A DNA stretch of 64,000 nt, from NCBI GenBank assembly GCA_035236585.1, contig CP141132.1, positions 47,557,880-47,621,879 of the forward strand, read 5' to 3'. The notes beneath the pieces are model-generated. The model worked only from the letters and a program-made list of their open reading frames with translations. It did no database searches and was not told where the DNA came from. Source of the stretch: Warburgia ugandensis (Eukaryota > Streptophyta > Magnoliopsida > Canellales > Canellaceae). Of this stretch, positions 1-12,378 are shown in pieces (position 1 is the stretch's first letter; each line of letters begins with the position of its first letter). A program made the position numbers and the translations under genes.

Positions 1-859
1 TAGTGTAATTCAATAAATTTTATTGGAATTTTCAATTCATGTTGGTGATCAGATGTTAATAGTTTACATTCTTGAATGTTTTCTTACATTAGAATTGATT
101 AATTCCATGTTTTACATTTTCTATTGAGTAAATGATTCAACAATGATGCTACTGGTATTTCCTTTTATGGTTTGTTTTGTTTAATTTCCAGCACCATGCA
201 CTTTATGGTCACTTGAATTTTTAAGCACCCAATAATATCTTTAGATTGCTTAGTTAACATTAAAGTAAGATTGTATGCTTTAAGATTTTCAAAGTTGTTC
301 ATTAATTGAGATCTAAATTGGTGCACTCATTCACATTAGAGAAAGTAATTAGTGGTGTTTTTCTTGATTAGTTTGTTTGCATGTTGTTGCTTAGGTTGTT
401 ACTTGTTAAACTTTCCATTCCATGATTTTAATTGCTCTATTTCGAAGTTGCATGATTAGGAAAGTAGTTGTTTAATGCATGTTTGCTTAGGTCAATTGTT
501 AATTTCATGCTTAGGAAAGTTAACTTACATTTTGGAAATTTTTAGTTTAGGAATGTTTTCATTTACAGAAGCATTAATTTTAGAAAGTTTCCTTTAGGAA
601 ATTTTTAATTTTAGAAAGTTCATGTTTTAGGAAAGTTTTCAATTTTAACATGTTTCTAATTTTTGCATAGTTTTCATTTCCATGTTTGACTTCCATACTT
701 AGATTAGAAGAAAAATCTCTTGAATTTTAGCTAGGTTAGATGGTTTAAAGTAAGGACCACTAGCATCACATTCATTCAACTCCTTGTGGGATTGACCACA
801 CTAGTGTGCTATATTGCAAATGATTTGTGTGCTCGCGAGTTAACTTAAAATACACAACA
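1..859 (+). mobile_element. Family A LTR, right end only, inserted in a CACTA element
   Basis: The right part of a long terminal repeat that starts left of the window. Its reverse complement begins TGTTGTGTATTTTAAG and then carries a block close to TGGTCAATCCCACAAGG, which is also present near the same end of the LTRs at 7527, 18672 and 22592. Those copies read the other way, so this one is plus-oriented and ends with CACAACA at 859. No primer-binding motif follows; the next bases are transposase coding sequence. It is therefore a solo LTR or a 3' LTR that landed inside the CACTA gene. No open reading frame was seen. Confidence 0.7.
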
Positions 860-860
860 A

Positions 861-1086
861 GGGCCCATGTGAAAGTTCTTCTCCATGCCAGATCCAGGAG
901 AGATAGCCTTCATCAACTCCATTAAAGTACAAATATTCTCTCAACTCCCCTATAGTTACCTTTCTTAGGTTTCTGCATCTTGAGCATGGAAAATGCATGC
1001 GATTGTAATCACCCTACACTAAGTGCAAACTCTACCAACATTTTTATTCTCTCCTCATATACTCTTGATAATCTTGCCACAGTCAT
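861..1086 (-). pseudogene. CACTA (En/Spm) transposase, N-terminal transposase-associated domain
   Basis: Reading the minus strand from 1010 to 861 gives an uninterrupted stretch with the motifs FPCSRCRNLRKVTIGEL, YLYFNGVDEGYLSW and WIWHGEEL. This is the pattern of the plant transposase-associated domain found at the N terminus of CACTA transposases (PCxxCxN...FNGxDxxYxxWxWHGE). Just upstream (1086-1012), in a frame shifted by one base, comes MTVARLSRVYEERI followed by VEFAL, matching the usual YxxGVxxFxxFA lead-in, so the gene is frameshifted. The reading stops at 860 where a family A LTR has inserted; the rest of the transposase would lie beyond the window's left edge. The upstream subterminal repeats and terminus at 1585-2061 agree with this orientation. 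A host gene carrying the same domain is unlikely given the context. Confidence 0.72.
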
Positions 1087-1584
1087 TCAAACATATTTAT
1101 CCCTTTTGTCCAAAAAAGAAGCTTAGATGTGTGCAAAGACTTTTTAGACATGAAAATATTAATGATTTCGGCTTGGCATTTTAGCAAAAAATAGGTGACC
1201 AAAGAAAACATTGAAAAAAGTTATATGCATGCATGGAGATTTTCAAACTCTAGGTTGGGAAAAAAAGATCGATGTAAAATTAAAACCTCCACATACAAGA
1301 ATGAAAAACTTTAGGAAAATAATTTTCTTCCCATAATCATGCAAATAAAACATGAGATAAACAAGAAATACTTATCCACTCCAATATCGGTCAAGATAGT
1401 ACAAGTTTGAAGACAAAACCTACATAGATCCAACTGATCATGGTGTTTTAATTGAAGCTAGCTAGAGAAATGCACCTAGATGAGCTCCAGGCTATGTGGG
1501 TTGACTAATCTATTGGATGATGATAGTTGATAAAGGGAAGACAGAAAAGATACAAGTTGTATATGATGGCATGTGTTACAAGTA
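1087..1584 (-). other. CACTA 5' leader, no coding signal
   Basis: AT-rich sequence between the transposase start and the subterminal repeats. No coherent frame or motif was recognised on either strand. By position it would be the untranslated leader, possibly with an intron, of the minus-strand CACTA transposase. Confidence 0.4.
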
Positions 1585-2061
1585 ATTTTTTAAAGATGGT
1601 GGCGGATAACTATCTTGATAAGTAGATTTTTTAAGATAGTTTTGCAAAGCTGTCTTCTTAGATATATTTCATAAGATGGTTTAACCAACCATCTTCTTAA
1701 CTCTACATTCTTTAACATGGTTTTCAAAAACCATCTTCTTAAATTAGGGCCTTTTAAGATGGTTTCCCAAACGCTCATCTTGAGTGCAATTTTTTAATAT
1801 GGTTTTCTCTAACTATCTTCTTCAACTTGCACTTTTTAAGAATAATTTTTCCAACCATTTTCTTAAGTTCTTCCCACAAAAGTCTTCAAAATTTTTAACG
1901 CTCTTCAATGATTTTTTAAGATAGTATTTGGAAAAACAACTTAATATATAGGATTTTTTAAGATGATTATTTATAACTTTATTATTATTATTATTATTAT
2001 TACTAAGATAGTGCATGAATATTGTCTCTTTTTTGTCTTAAGATAATCAATTTTATTAGTG
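1585..2061 (-). mobile_element. CACTA subterminal repeats and terminus
   Basis: About six or seven degenerate units of roughly 50-65 bases, each built around TTTTTTAAGATGGTTTT and its inverse AACCATCTTCTTAA. Clustered short inverted and direct repeats of this kind are the binding-site arrays next to CACTA ends. On the minus strand the array runs to CACTAATAAAATTGATTATC at 2061, which begins with the diagnostic CACTA; the three bases outside are TAT. A TTA microsatellite lies at 1979-2002. The opposite terminus was not found in the window. Open frames read through these repeats are not genes. Confidence 0.65.
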
Positions 2062-2064
2062 TAT

Positions 2065-2890
2065 GCTAATATCCCCAATTTATATGCCCGCTACATCGAG
2101 CACTAATGACAAGTAACTAAGTACATAAGATAGTTAACATAATTAGTAGAATAAGTGTTTAATTTAGATTAAAATGTGCAAGTTTTTCTTTGGATATCTA
2201 ATGTTCACCACCATAGACATCAAGTAAGATTAGTTTTTCTACATGCACATAATAATCATCACTATATGAATCTAATAACAATGAGTTCACCACTATTGGA
2301 TACAGAACCTCCACAAAGAGATACAAAACTTTAGGTTGCAATGAAACTCACCATCTTAAGGATACAAACCACTCACCACCTTAAGGATGTAGAGTCAAGA
2401 CATCTTAGCACACTTAGACTCCTCTAAATGACATAGATATGCAGTTAACCAAGATGTAGCATGTCTATCTTAGTTTAAATGGAAAACACGTCCAAACACC
2501 AACCTAAAAAATGTTAATTTTAAATATACAACTAACCTACTTCTTTGATTCATGTCTAGAATAATTATAGATGGGAATAGCACTCCCAAATAACAATGTA
2601 CAAATCCATGAAGAAACTATCTAAATTATAAGAGTTGCTTAGTCTAAGAAGACTTTCCAAATACGTAACACTTACCCACCATGACTTTCCTAATCCTAGT
2701 TGTTGCTAAATGATCACTTGCTAAACATTGTGTACTTACCAAATTCAATCGAGTAACTTCTAAACTCATACATTAGAAATTAGCACATTCCTAAACTTAT
2801 AAACTTCCCAAGAAAGAACTTTCCTTAGCCATGGTAGTTAGAATCTTTGACTAGCCAACACTTTGACCCATTGACAAAGGAAGACTTGTC
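2065..2890. other. No gene seen; repeat-like spacer
   Basis: AT-rich sequence between the CACTA end and the gypsy pol remains. It contains two short similar units around 2350-2390 (CACCATCTTAAGGAT and CACCACCTTAAGGAT) and no coherent coding frame. It may include the 3' noncoding part of the minus-strand gypsy element that follows, but no LTR boundary could be fixed. Confidence 0.4.
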
Positions 2891-2899
2891 GGGTGCATT

Positions 2900-5020
2900 T
2901 TTTACCTCCTCAAGTGAGGAAAGTTTTATTGGCCATTGTCTAATCTTACGGAACCAATATGAAATGTCTAGCACCCTATCTCCAAGATTTTAATTCACAA
3001 TGTCCAATTTTAGAAATTGGGAGGCATCTTTGATCTTGGCATAAAAATGTTTTATTTGGAAATTCAAAACCCTTGAAACACTCTAGGTTGATGACATCCA
3101 TCCATTCTTGACCAACCATGCACATGATCTCCTATTCCAAGACAATTTCAGGTTGACTTGACTGTCCAATACTAGATCTCCCTTGATCTCCTCAGATTAA
3201 TCATCAATCTTGGAATCTTATGACACTCCCATGTTGTTCTCCACATGTTAAAAAGAACTCATCCCCGATTTGTTCGCATCATCCTCTCCAATGTATGGTG
3301 ATGTTCCATGTCAACGGTATCTGAACCACCATAATCAAATGGTAACTTGATATTATAAGCATTGTCACCAATTCTCTTCAAAACCCTGAAAGGACCTACT
3401 ACTCTTGGTTTGAGCTTTGCATGCATCCCTTGAGGAAAACAATCCTTTTTGAGATGTACCCCTTCCTAAAAAACCACTAAATTTCTATAGTCATTTGCTT
3501 GCTCTTTGTATTTATCATTCTACCATGAGATGTTCATTCAAATTTTCTAATGCACTTTCTTTATTTGTTGGACTCACTTCACCATCTCCTCTAAAATTAT
3601 TTATTAGTGGCAAGGGTACTAAATCCATAGAACTTAAAGGATTCTTAACATATGTTGCCTCAAAATTACTACATCTAATTGATTGGCTATAAGAACTATT
3701 GAAAGAGAATCCAGATTATGCAAGCAATGTCCCATTAAGGGATATTTTTTTCCCCACAAACTCAGTAAGTTCTCAAAATTCTATAAACGAGGTCCATCGA
3801 TCCATTAGTTAGAGGGTAACATGAAGAATTGTACTATAGATGAGTTCCAAGTTTCCTTCATAATGATTGCCAAAAGTGACTAGTGAACTTTGGATCTATA
3901 TTTGAAGTTATAGTCTTTGGTATACCATGAAATCTAACAACTTTCCTAAAATATAAATCTACCACCTATGATACATCAATCATCTTCTTGCAAGAAATTA
4001 AATGTGCCATCATAGAAAATCAATCAAAATGACCATAACAGTCCTCGTTGGTTATACATTAACAGGAGTATCAAAGTTCATGCTAACTTCTTCCCATGGA
4101 GAGTTAGGAATAGAAAGTGGAGTATAAAAATTTGTGTTTTGTAGTAGGCTTTTTGCTAGATGCCAAGTTCTGAACCTCTGTACAAGCATAGAAACATTCT
4201 TGTCCATCTTAGACCAAAAGACCTTATCTTTCAATAATGCAAGAGTCTTATCTCTCCAAAGTGCTAAGTAGGATCTTTTCCATGCACTTCATATGTATTC
4301 ACTTCTCTAAGGGAACACTGGGGTTTACATACAAAATTTCCATTGAAAAGAAATTCAACTTATTTAAGAAAGCAATGAAAAGAACCATGCTTACAATTCT
4401 CTAAAATTCAGCCAAAGTAGGAATCACACTGACATAATTCTTTAACTACTTCAAAATTAACAACTTTGTATTTGAAATAGTTAACAAAGAATATCTCATG
4501 CTTAAGGCATTGACAACCACATTTTGTATACCTAATTTATTGTTGATAACAAAATTGAAGGGTTGGATTAACTCAACCCGTACAACATGTCTGCTACTGA
4601 GGTTCAACTGACTTCGAAGAAATGTCAATGTTTCATGATCCAATTACAGTCCTAATGGTTGTGGCACCAAGCATTGGCTCCAGTGTTCCAACACCCATAT
4701 AATAGCATGGAACACTTTATCATAGGTGGAGTAGTTATAGTGTAAATCTTTCAATTTTTTGCTAAAGAAACAATTGGCTTTCCTTCTTGACATAGAATAG
4801 CACTAACCCCAACATTGGAAGCATCTCACTCTACTTTGAAAAGACAATTAAAGTTAGTAAGGAAAAGGATGGGGAATTTTTTACCTTTTGTTTTAAAAGC
4901 TCAAAACTTTGTTGTACCTCTTTCATCCATTTAAAAGTTGTCATACAACTTTTGTTCTCTCAACAATTGGAGCACTTGTTGAAGATGAGTTAAATGCTTC
5001 TTTTGGCTTTTACTTTACAC
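2900..5020 (-). pseudogene. Ty3/gypsy pol remnant: RT end, RNase H, integrase, 3' end
   Basis: On the minus strand, from 5000 downward, decayed segments occur in normal gypsy order. First comes the end of RT with the QQSFELLKQKV motif (about 4920-4870), then RNase H (4643-4446) with DHETLTFLRSQLNLSSRHV and the QNVVVNALSMRYSLL motif. Near 4310 is an integrase lead with a PQCSLRE motif, followed by WSKMDKNVSMLVQRF and YTPLSIPNSPWEEVSMNFD (4234-4052). Integrase-core traces such as LTNGSMDLVYRILR follow (about 3810), then a C-terminal GPFRVLKRIGDNAYNIKLP (about 3395-3340). These match the Ty3/gypsy RH-IN region of chromovirus-like plant elements. Numerous stops and frameshifts make it inactive. 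It adjoins the gag-like block at 5022-6260 on the same strand and may be its pol. Confidence 0.75.
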
Positions 5021-5021
5021 A

Positions 5022-6260
5022 ATTGGGTTTGTAGGCCCCAATTGGGTACTTCTTCTACACTGCATGGCTCAATTGAAATTTCAAGTTTTATACCATTGAG
5101 AAGTGTCCATTAATGGCATAGTCTCCAACAATTATTTCACCTCCTCAATAGATGTGCCTTCATCAAATTTATAAAAATAAGCAAGACATGATTTTAGTAG
5201 ATTTGGGTTGGATGTTGCTAAGGATTCATTCTCCTCCTCAATGGATGGCTCTTTATCATAATTGTAAAAAGGAACAAAGCATGACTCAAGTAAATATGAG
5301 TCAAAGGTTTCTATGGATGGTTGTGGAGTTTGTAGTTCAGATGATGATATGCAATTTCTATCCTATTATGAGTAATAATGGTAAGGACGATGAAAAATTA
5401 TGGGCCCCAAACAATTCATAAGATATGTCCATCCTATCATAATTATCAATAAGCATAGATGGTTGAAGGCTTTGTAGTTCAGAATGATAATAAGACAATT
5501 CCATCCTATTATCAGTAATAAATTACTCTTCATTATTCCTAATTGTTTAGAATTTCTAAGTCCTTTCTATAAATTAAGCAATGTTTTTTTCACTATATAC
5601 ACTTATTGGTTTCATTTTCTCTTCCCATTCCTCCCTCTATCGTTTCATTTCCTCATTCCCTTTTTTAATGGCATCAATGATTTGCTCTATGCTTTCACAA
5701 ATTTACTGCATACTCTCTTTAATAATGGTTCTTCATGCTATAAAGGAAATGACTCATATAGTTGGTATTGTTGTGGTATTAGGGTACTGAAAAAGAGCTA
5801 AATAGGTTGAACTCATGATGATTGACCTTGATATTCTTAATAATCATGATACAATTGTTTAGGATGGTACCATGTTAGTTCTCCCTAGCATGGTTGATAT
5901 TTCTGAGACCATGGTTATCCATGATTTCTAGCCCATCCATTTTTATAGTCTGTCTCAGGATAGTAGTTACTACTAGGATATGTGAATGTAGTGGTTGCAT
6001 CCACTAGCTCCTAACAATATTCATTGTATGTGGAACCTGATGGCAATAAAGGAGTGGAATATTGGGGATCAGAATAGGTATAGTCATTATGGTACTGAGG
6101 CTATAGAGTAGCTTGCCTAGAAGTTATCATCCTAAGCAATTAATTTTCTATACCATCTATCCTATCCATAAATGTATCTAATCTATCAACTCTATCTCCA
6201 TCTTGATAGGCCTTTGTTCTTAATTTTTTATACAATGAAACACATCATTGTATGCAATGA
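5022..6260 (-). pseudogene. Gag-like region of family A element, copy 1
   Basis: Minus-strand reading from about 6225 gives YQDGDRVDRLDTFMDRIDG, then LLRMITSRQATL, a tyrosine/proline-rich stretch with PQYHNDYTYSDPQYS, and a tryptophan-rich stretch (NGWARNHG, PWSQKYQ, WYHPKQ), with several stops. The same series in the same order occurs at 17427-18655. I call it gag-like from its position: it follows a primer-binding motif and a noncoding leader, and precedes pol on the same strand. It has no clear zinc knuckle. The plus-strand frames over this block, at 5152-5421 and 5484-5801, are shadows. Confidence 0.5.
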
Positions 6261-6284
6261 ATGAGTACTCCTTTTTTTTGCGAT

Positions 6285-7500
6285 TAACAAAAATTCCTAA
6301 CTATATGATGCAACCTAAATGCTAGTCCTAAGCTAAATGATGCACAATCAATCCTAATAGTTTGTTAACAAACTAAATTGATGATAGTTGATAATGTGTA
6401 GGATAGTAGCCTTTAGACCTAAATCTAGATAGCTCCTTCTCTTATCTAGGCACAACTATTGCTTACCAATTAGGTTCTACTCTAAAGTGGCAAATACAAT
6501 CCTAATGTTAGGAGGTGTTTAGACGTCAACCAAAGTCAATGACAAGCATGGGAAACTCACTTGGATTTTTAATACCCATTACAACCATGATGCTCAGAAG
6601 CCACTAGAGTGGCAATGGATCTAACCCTTCCAAAAGGGCCCTATGAGTTGGATAACCATAAGTCTATTGCTACTTGATTTTAAAATACTTCAAGGGCTAG
6701 GATCACAAACATACAAGGAATTTGATTGAATTACCTAGGTGGGCCAAGGATCTAGTGATGAAATCTAGTCCTTATCTTATGAGGGTTCTTGTGGGGCCCT
6801 GACTAACATTATGATCCATTCCACCATAAAGCATTGACCATGCAATGCAAAACAAAAGCAAACTAATGCCTACTTATATGCTATTTAACAAAGGAGTTCT
6901 CACCTCAACATACGAGACACTATAACTATACAACCTATGCAAATGGCTACAGCCGAGCTTATGCTATCCCTTGTTAAATTGGTGCAAAACCTAGTGCAAC
7001 TGCCCTAACTAAAGATCCAACAAGTAAGATGAATGCCCTAATCTATATGAATTATCCTACCATCCATAATGCAAGATTACACTAAATGTAACTAAACTAA
7101 AAAAATAAAAAAGAAAGTAAGGGATACTTACAATGGGGTTTTTGATTAAGATCAAGTGTGGGCTACCATACCCCACACTTGCCCTATGCTATTACAACCC
7201 ATTTAAAAATTGAGTAATAAAGTGAAAAATACAATGGGCATTACTACAAGTTCCACTTGCCAAGAAAAACTCTAATCTAGGGAAGCAACAAACCCCAACT
7301 AATTTGATGATGCTTTGGCCCATAGGATTGCTACGGCTCCTTTGCCAATTTTGCCTTAAATAAAATCAAACAAAATTGGTCAACTTTTAAGGAATTAGCA
7401 AATAAATGTAAAAGTGATATAAAACTCTAAACTAATGCACCCTAAAACTAGACTAGAGGTACATAATCAAAGTTGAGATCCACTACACAATTCTATTGTG
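6285..7500 (-). other. Family A element untranslated leader, copy 1
   Basis: Noncoding sequence between the primer site and the gag-like region of a minus-strand element. It aligns over its length with 21453-22566, including GTTGATAATGTGTAGGAT at about 6380 and the runs around AAGCATTGACCATGCAATGC. No open frame of interest was seen on either strand. Confidence 0.55.
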
Positions 7501-7501
7501 A

Positions 7502-7526
7502 TTCCCTAGCAATGGTACCAAAAACT
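7502..7526 (-). promoter_or_regulatory. Primer-binding region next to the LTR, copy 1
   Basis: On the minus strand, directly after the LTR end (ACACTACA), the sequence reads AGTTTTTGGTACCATTGC and then TAGGGAA. This is a decayed form of the TTTTTGGCGCCGTTGCCGGG motif that follows the 5' LTR in Athila/Tat/Ogre-type plant elements and forms the primer-binding region. It fixes the LTR orientation as minus and its role as a 5' LTR for the block at 2900-7500. Confidence 0.7.
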
Positions 7527-9231
7527 TGTAGTGTATGTTTTTAAAAAATCTCAAGTGCGTGAATGTATTGTAGTAGATGCATGCAAGTGAGGTCGATCCC
7601 ATGAGGAATCAAATGATTTTTGTGATTAGTGGACCATTACTTAAACTACTTAGCCTAGACAAAGAAAGTTGTTTTAATCTAAACTAAGATGGAAACTTAG
7701 CATAAATTTAAAACATGGAATATGGAAATTGACTAGAGCAATCAAACTCACATAGAAACTTTCCTAAAACCACACTTTCTAAAAACAAAAATTTCCTAAA
7801 TTGAAACTTCGTAAAAATGATATTTAGAAACTATCCAATAATATAGAGCTAACTAATGGAGACTAAATATATGGAATATGTAAAAATAAGTTACAAATCA
7901 ACCACTTACAATGCCCCTAACCCCAAAGGGTGGTGTGAAATAGTGCAATATCCAAGGATGAAGATATAATGAGTAAATGCTTCTAATGCAACCCAATAAC
8001 AGTAATCTAAATGAACATGCAACGATTTAATATGCAAACCTAATTAACAATCAATATAATTCACTAAGTTTAGAATCATGCGCATGGAGCCAAGGTGTGT
8101 GCTCTTTGATTCCTACATGAAATTCTTATGATAACTAAGATGCAAGGCATGAATGCATAAAAAAAGAAAAGAAAAGTGATGATCATGCAACCCTAAACAA
8201 CATTAGCATCACTTCCTAAACTAGGTGGCAATCTTCAATATCATGTGCGTTACCTCTAGGAGTGGTACACATGATGTTTGAAGGATGATGTGTGTGAGAT
8301 TAGTGCAAGATAACTCTAAAACAAGGCTAGATCATGGAATTAAATAGAAATGTAAACAAAGATTGAATCAATTGATATTCATAACAAGAAAAGAATGAGC
8401 ATGAATCAATCTAGATTTCCTATGAATGAAATAATAATATGAAAAAATGATGCAAGGGTGGTGTGCACCCTCCAATGGGATGTGTACACCCTTCCTAAAA
8501 TCAATTACATCCCAAAAATACTTCTAATCTATCTTCTTCAAATTCATTCAACTACCAATCTCAACTGGCATGCAATTATTCCAAAAGAGATCTAAGGAAA
8601 ATAAAGGAAAACAATGAGAAAGAAGGCAAGGGATGGCTAATAACTTAAAGATTCAAAGGCTTGGAATCTTGGCTGTCACTACAAGATAGTTATAGTCTTA
8701 GATTAAGGGATCTAGGAAAATAGACTAAAAGCAAACAATCAAAGAAAGCAACCAAGTAAGTAATAAGGAATCTAAGCAACTAAGAAAATATTGAAGGAAA
8801 CAATAAAGGGAAGAACAAGGAACCAACTTGGATTTAGAAGAAGACACAAAGAGACAAAGCAAGATCCACCAAAGATGAGGCATGGAAATCTAGAAGAAGG
8901 GGGGTGCTGCTATGAGAAAGTCGTTAAGGTGTTTAGGAGGGAGGAATAGTGGAGATGCCTACTTCCAAGGAGGGTGCAACCTGCCCTTCCCCAAGATCTT
9001 CCTTTTTCTCACGTTCAAAACCATATGTTTTATATGTTTTTGGGTACTTCCTGGACTTCTTAATGGGTTATCCTAAGGTTTGGAGTAAGGGAGAAAATCT
9101 AAGGGTTAAGATGATCCTCTAGATCTAGGGCAACATGTATACCTAAGAGAGGGCAAAGTGGGAGGCACAACCCTTTTAGGAGGGGGTATCTCCCCCTTGT
9201 AAAAATTGTGGATTCTCTTAAGGAAAATATA

Positions 9232-9324
<93 letters not shown>

Positions 9325-10215
9325 AAGAAAAGGTTAGGTGGAAATAGTGGTTAGTTGGATCTATGGTGGAGTTAGGAAGGTGGAAGGGTTTAGGAATGTG
9401 GGAGATGCCACCTTCTTAGGAAGGTGCCTTTCCCTCCTTGGTGAAATTCGTGCTTGCCTTGTAGGGTGAGGTGGAGCGAGAGAAAAAAGTGAAAAATAAG
9501 GTGGCAAAAGGGAAAATAAAGGTGAGCACTTCCCATTGGTCCGCATGCATGCTTTCCTATTAATTTTTAACCAAACATCTTCTCATTATCCTCTTAAAAA
9601 CCCCATGAATATTTGCTTTAGACTCTTCTCCAATCCTAACCTTCCATGTATCTTGGCTTAAGTGCATTGATGGCTTGTTTTAAGAGTTCATTTGGCTTGA
9701 CTTGGCAGCTCAACCCCTTGGCTTGGATGGTTAGACTCCTTAGCTTGTAACCTTCTTCATGGCTTATATGGCTTAAGTGACTTGAGTGAATCCCATGCAA
9801 AGGTGGTGAACTTTGCATGGCTTGTGCATTGTCCTTTTGAATTCTTCAATTCCATCCTTTGCTTTCCTTGAGCTGATCTTGATCCTTGACCTTACTTTGG
9901 ATTGATGACATTTATGCCTTGACCTGATCTTTTGATCTTGATCTTCAATTTTCATCTCCATCGATTTCGGCCTTCGAATCATCATCTCGCCTTGTACAAG
10001 AAGTGAAAAACTCTAATTAAATCTTAAAAAATATGAATATTCACATTCTTACCCTAAATTAGCCTCTGAACCTGCCAATTATCAAATATTTGGTTTATTA
10101 GGTCAGAAATGCATATATTACAATTTTTGGCCAAAAACCTTAAAATAACATTATAAGTTATAACACATGAGCAACTAATTAGGTACTTTTTATGCAAACT
10201 TGGACACTCATCACA
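7527..10215 (-). mobile_element. Family A LTR, copy 1 (middle LTR of a tandem)
   Basis: A 2.69-kb LTR reading TGTGATGAGTGTCC...CACTACA on the minus strand. It aligns along its length with 22592-25349 and includes a GA microsatellite at the matching place. The 7502-7526 primer motif lies on its downstream side, and 3' noncoding sequence of a second element lies on its upstream side (10216-11806). The five bases flanking it, AAACT and TCCCC, do not match, so it is not a simple solo LTR insertion. It has no protein-coding capacity; short frames at 9361-9985 are chance. Confidence 0.75.
9236..9321. repeat. (GA)n microsatellite inside LTR
   Basis: About 43 uninterrupted GA units. The matching position of the other complete LTR copy holds a longer tract (24357-24482). 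Confidence 0.98.
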
Positions 10216-11806
10216 TCCCCAACCAGCATTTTGTTAGCCTAGAGAAAAATATGCAAAAAATAATTTTAAAAATTTATACAAATTGCCACTTTTGTTGGTA
10301 CTCATGATTGCATTTAGCATAGGAAACATGCCCTTAAACCCTTAAGTGATGAGTTAGGCCTCGTGAGGGCAATGAATATACCCACAAAATTCTCAAAATT
10401 TTTATGAAAGTTCTTTATTCATTTGAGAAAATTTTCTCCTATTCATCTCATATCAAATACCTAACATTAACTGCTAATAAAGATGAACAAAAGTTTGAAA
10501 ATCCTACTCTTATGCTGAAGATATCCCATTATTTCTTTAAACTTTAGAAGATGAGTGTGTGCTATAAAATATATATATATATATAATTAGTAGTATCCAA
10601 GTAAAACATAACCTAAATACAATCCAAATGCATACTGTGACTTCAGTTCTCACAAGATATACATGTCACTCAGAAAAGTTTATATCTCTTAGTAATGTTT
10701 GAGTAGAATGTTGTTCATCAAGTTTAAAAATCTCACACATTTCATACAAAAGAATGATAACTTAGAAAGAATGATAATAATGGTCTCATGAAAAGATAAT
10801 AACTACTAATAATGATACACTCTACCCAAGTTCCTACTCATTCATAACTATATCCAAGCCGTACTTCTCCTAAGATCAAGTCATTGCTTCTATTAGTATG
10901 AAAGATAGGCTTAGGTAAGGGTTATCAAAAGAATGGGTATAAGGGTCTTCAACAAGTGTATTGATAATTTTTCTATTTTTCCTTACAAGAGTGAACATTC
11001 TTCTTTCTCATTATCTATTTTTTATTTTTCATTTTATTTGACTTTATATAGTCTTTTTGAACTTTTCCTTCTTTTAACCTTTTTTACGTTCATATCTTGA
11101 ATTGTATTGTTCATACATGTTTCCAAAACAAATGGGTAATGGATTTACTATAGGGGTTCAATATGCATAAAAAAAAAAATTTGGCTAACAAAGGAAAGGC
11201 TCTATTTTAAAGGCTCAATGGGTCTAACTAGTGAAAAATAATGTAGGGAAGGTTAAAGGCTTTGAGTTAAACAAGAATGGCCACTATCATTTCTTATGTT
11301 TCATATGACTTAAAAATGACAATAAACTTAAAAGATATATGGTATAGTTGTGGTGACCTAGGTTTCTGAAATACATTTTCATTAAGCATTTTCAAATGGT
11401 GGTCAACCAATTTTGTAAACATTTTGAAAACTTAAGCAACAAAATTTTTTTCTTTCAAATTCTTTTTAGAAAACCCGAATGCCACATTTCACTCACATAT
11501 ACATACATAATTTTGTGTATAACATATGTTTCCAAAGAAACTCATTTTATTAAAATTGTAGGATTGATCTATGGTTCACATACGAAGCCCCTTTATTACA
11601 TCTTATGTCCAAAATACACAAATCAAAATACAATCCAATCCTTTCACAAATATACATAGTCTTGATCAACAGTATGGTCTTCATCTTCTCATGTCGTATC
11701 CCTCCATTCCTTTCTTTCTGTATCTAAGAAAGACACACCCTAGTCTATTTGATTAAGTTATTATATTACAAAATTTTAGGACAAAATTATAGTAAGCAGG
11801 GGAGGT
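10216..11806 (-). other. 3' noncoding region of an Athila/Tat-like element
   Basis: AT-rich, no gene. The block at about 10360-11200 is similar to the reverse complement of 41400-42700 in element D; shared points include GTTGTTCATCAA followed by AAAATCTCACA (about 10712) and ATCCAAGCCGTACTTCTCCTAAG (about 10850). In D this block follows pol and contains TTTAAGTTTGGGAG, a motif typical of the sequence after pol in Athila/Tat elements. Here it therefore represents the 3' end of a minus-strand copy, next to the LTR at 10215. A short AT microsatellite lies near 10567-10585. Confidence 0.6.
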
Positions 11807-12370
11807 TGTAATAACCCCAATTTTTGTAGATTGATTGAGAAAATCAATAAAGTTTGAGTTTTTAGAAATTTCAAATTGGAATATTAGGTTATTGAAAATT
11901 CTCTTTTTATAGAGATTAAAACATGATTTAAAACTTATAAATTATGAATGTCTTGAAAAACTGAGCAAAATGACACTAAGTACTTTTAATTCCTAGTTAA
12001 AATGAAAATTTCCTAAATTTCTTCATTTTTATGAATCAAAGGGTAAAATGGTAATTTTACCTATAACTAAGATCTAAGACATCAATATTTAGAATTTACT
12101 TAGAAATACAATTCCAACACCACTAAGTACACTCAATTCTGAGTTTGGGAGAATAAAATGGATTTTTCTCCATAAAAGGGCAAAATGGTACTTTCACAAC
12201 TCGTGGGGCCCACAAATGGATCCAACGGCCAGAAAACATGTCACCATGACTCAAACCATTACCACCTACTAGTGGAGAATGAGGTGGCAGTGGGAATCCA
12301 ATGACAATTTAATAATAAAAAGAAATCAAACATGGTAATTACATGTAATCATAGAAAATTCAAAAATCTT

Positions 12371-12378
12371 TATATATA
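12371..12378 (+). promoter_or_regulatory. TATA-like box in B1 LTR
   Basis: TATATATA about 565 bases after the LTR start. It is followed by a CT-rich stretch (12480-12515) of the kind seen in plant 5' leaders. The related LTRs have CTATAAATA at comparable distances. Predicted from sequence only. Confidence 0.4.

Noticed and set aside
1590-2016. Two small basic minus-strand proteins
   Set aside because: They are readings of CACTA subterminal repeats and a TTA microsatellite.
5484-5801. 105-residue plus-strand frame, similar to one at 17880-18167
   Set aside because: Both are antisense shadows of the gag-like region, which has the better supported minus-strand reading.
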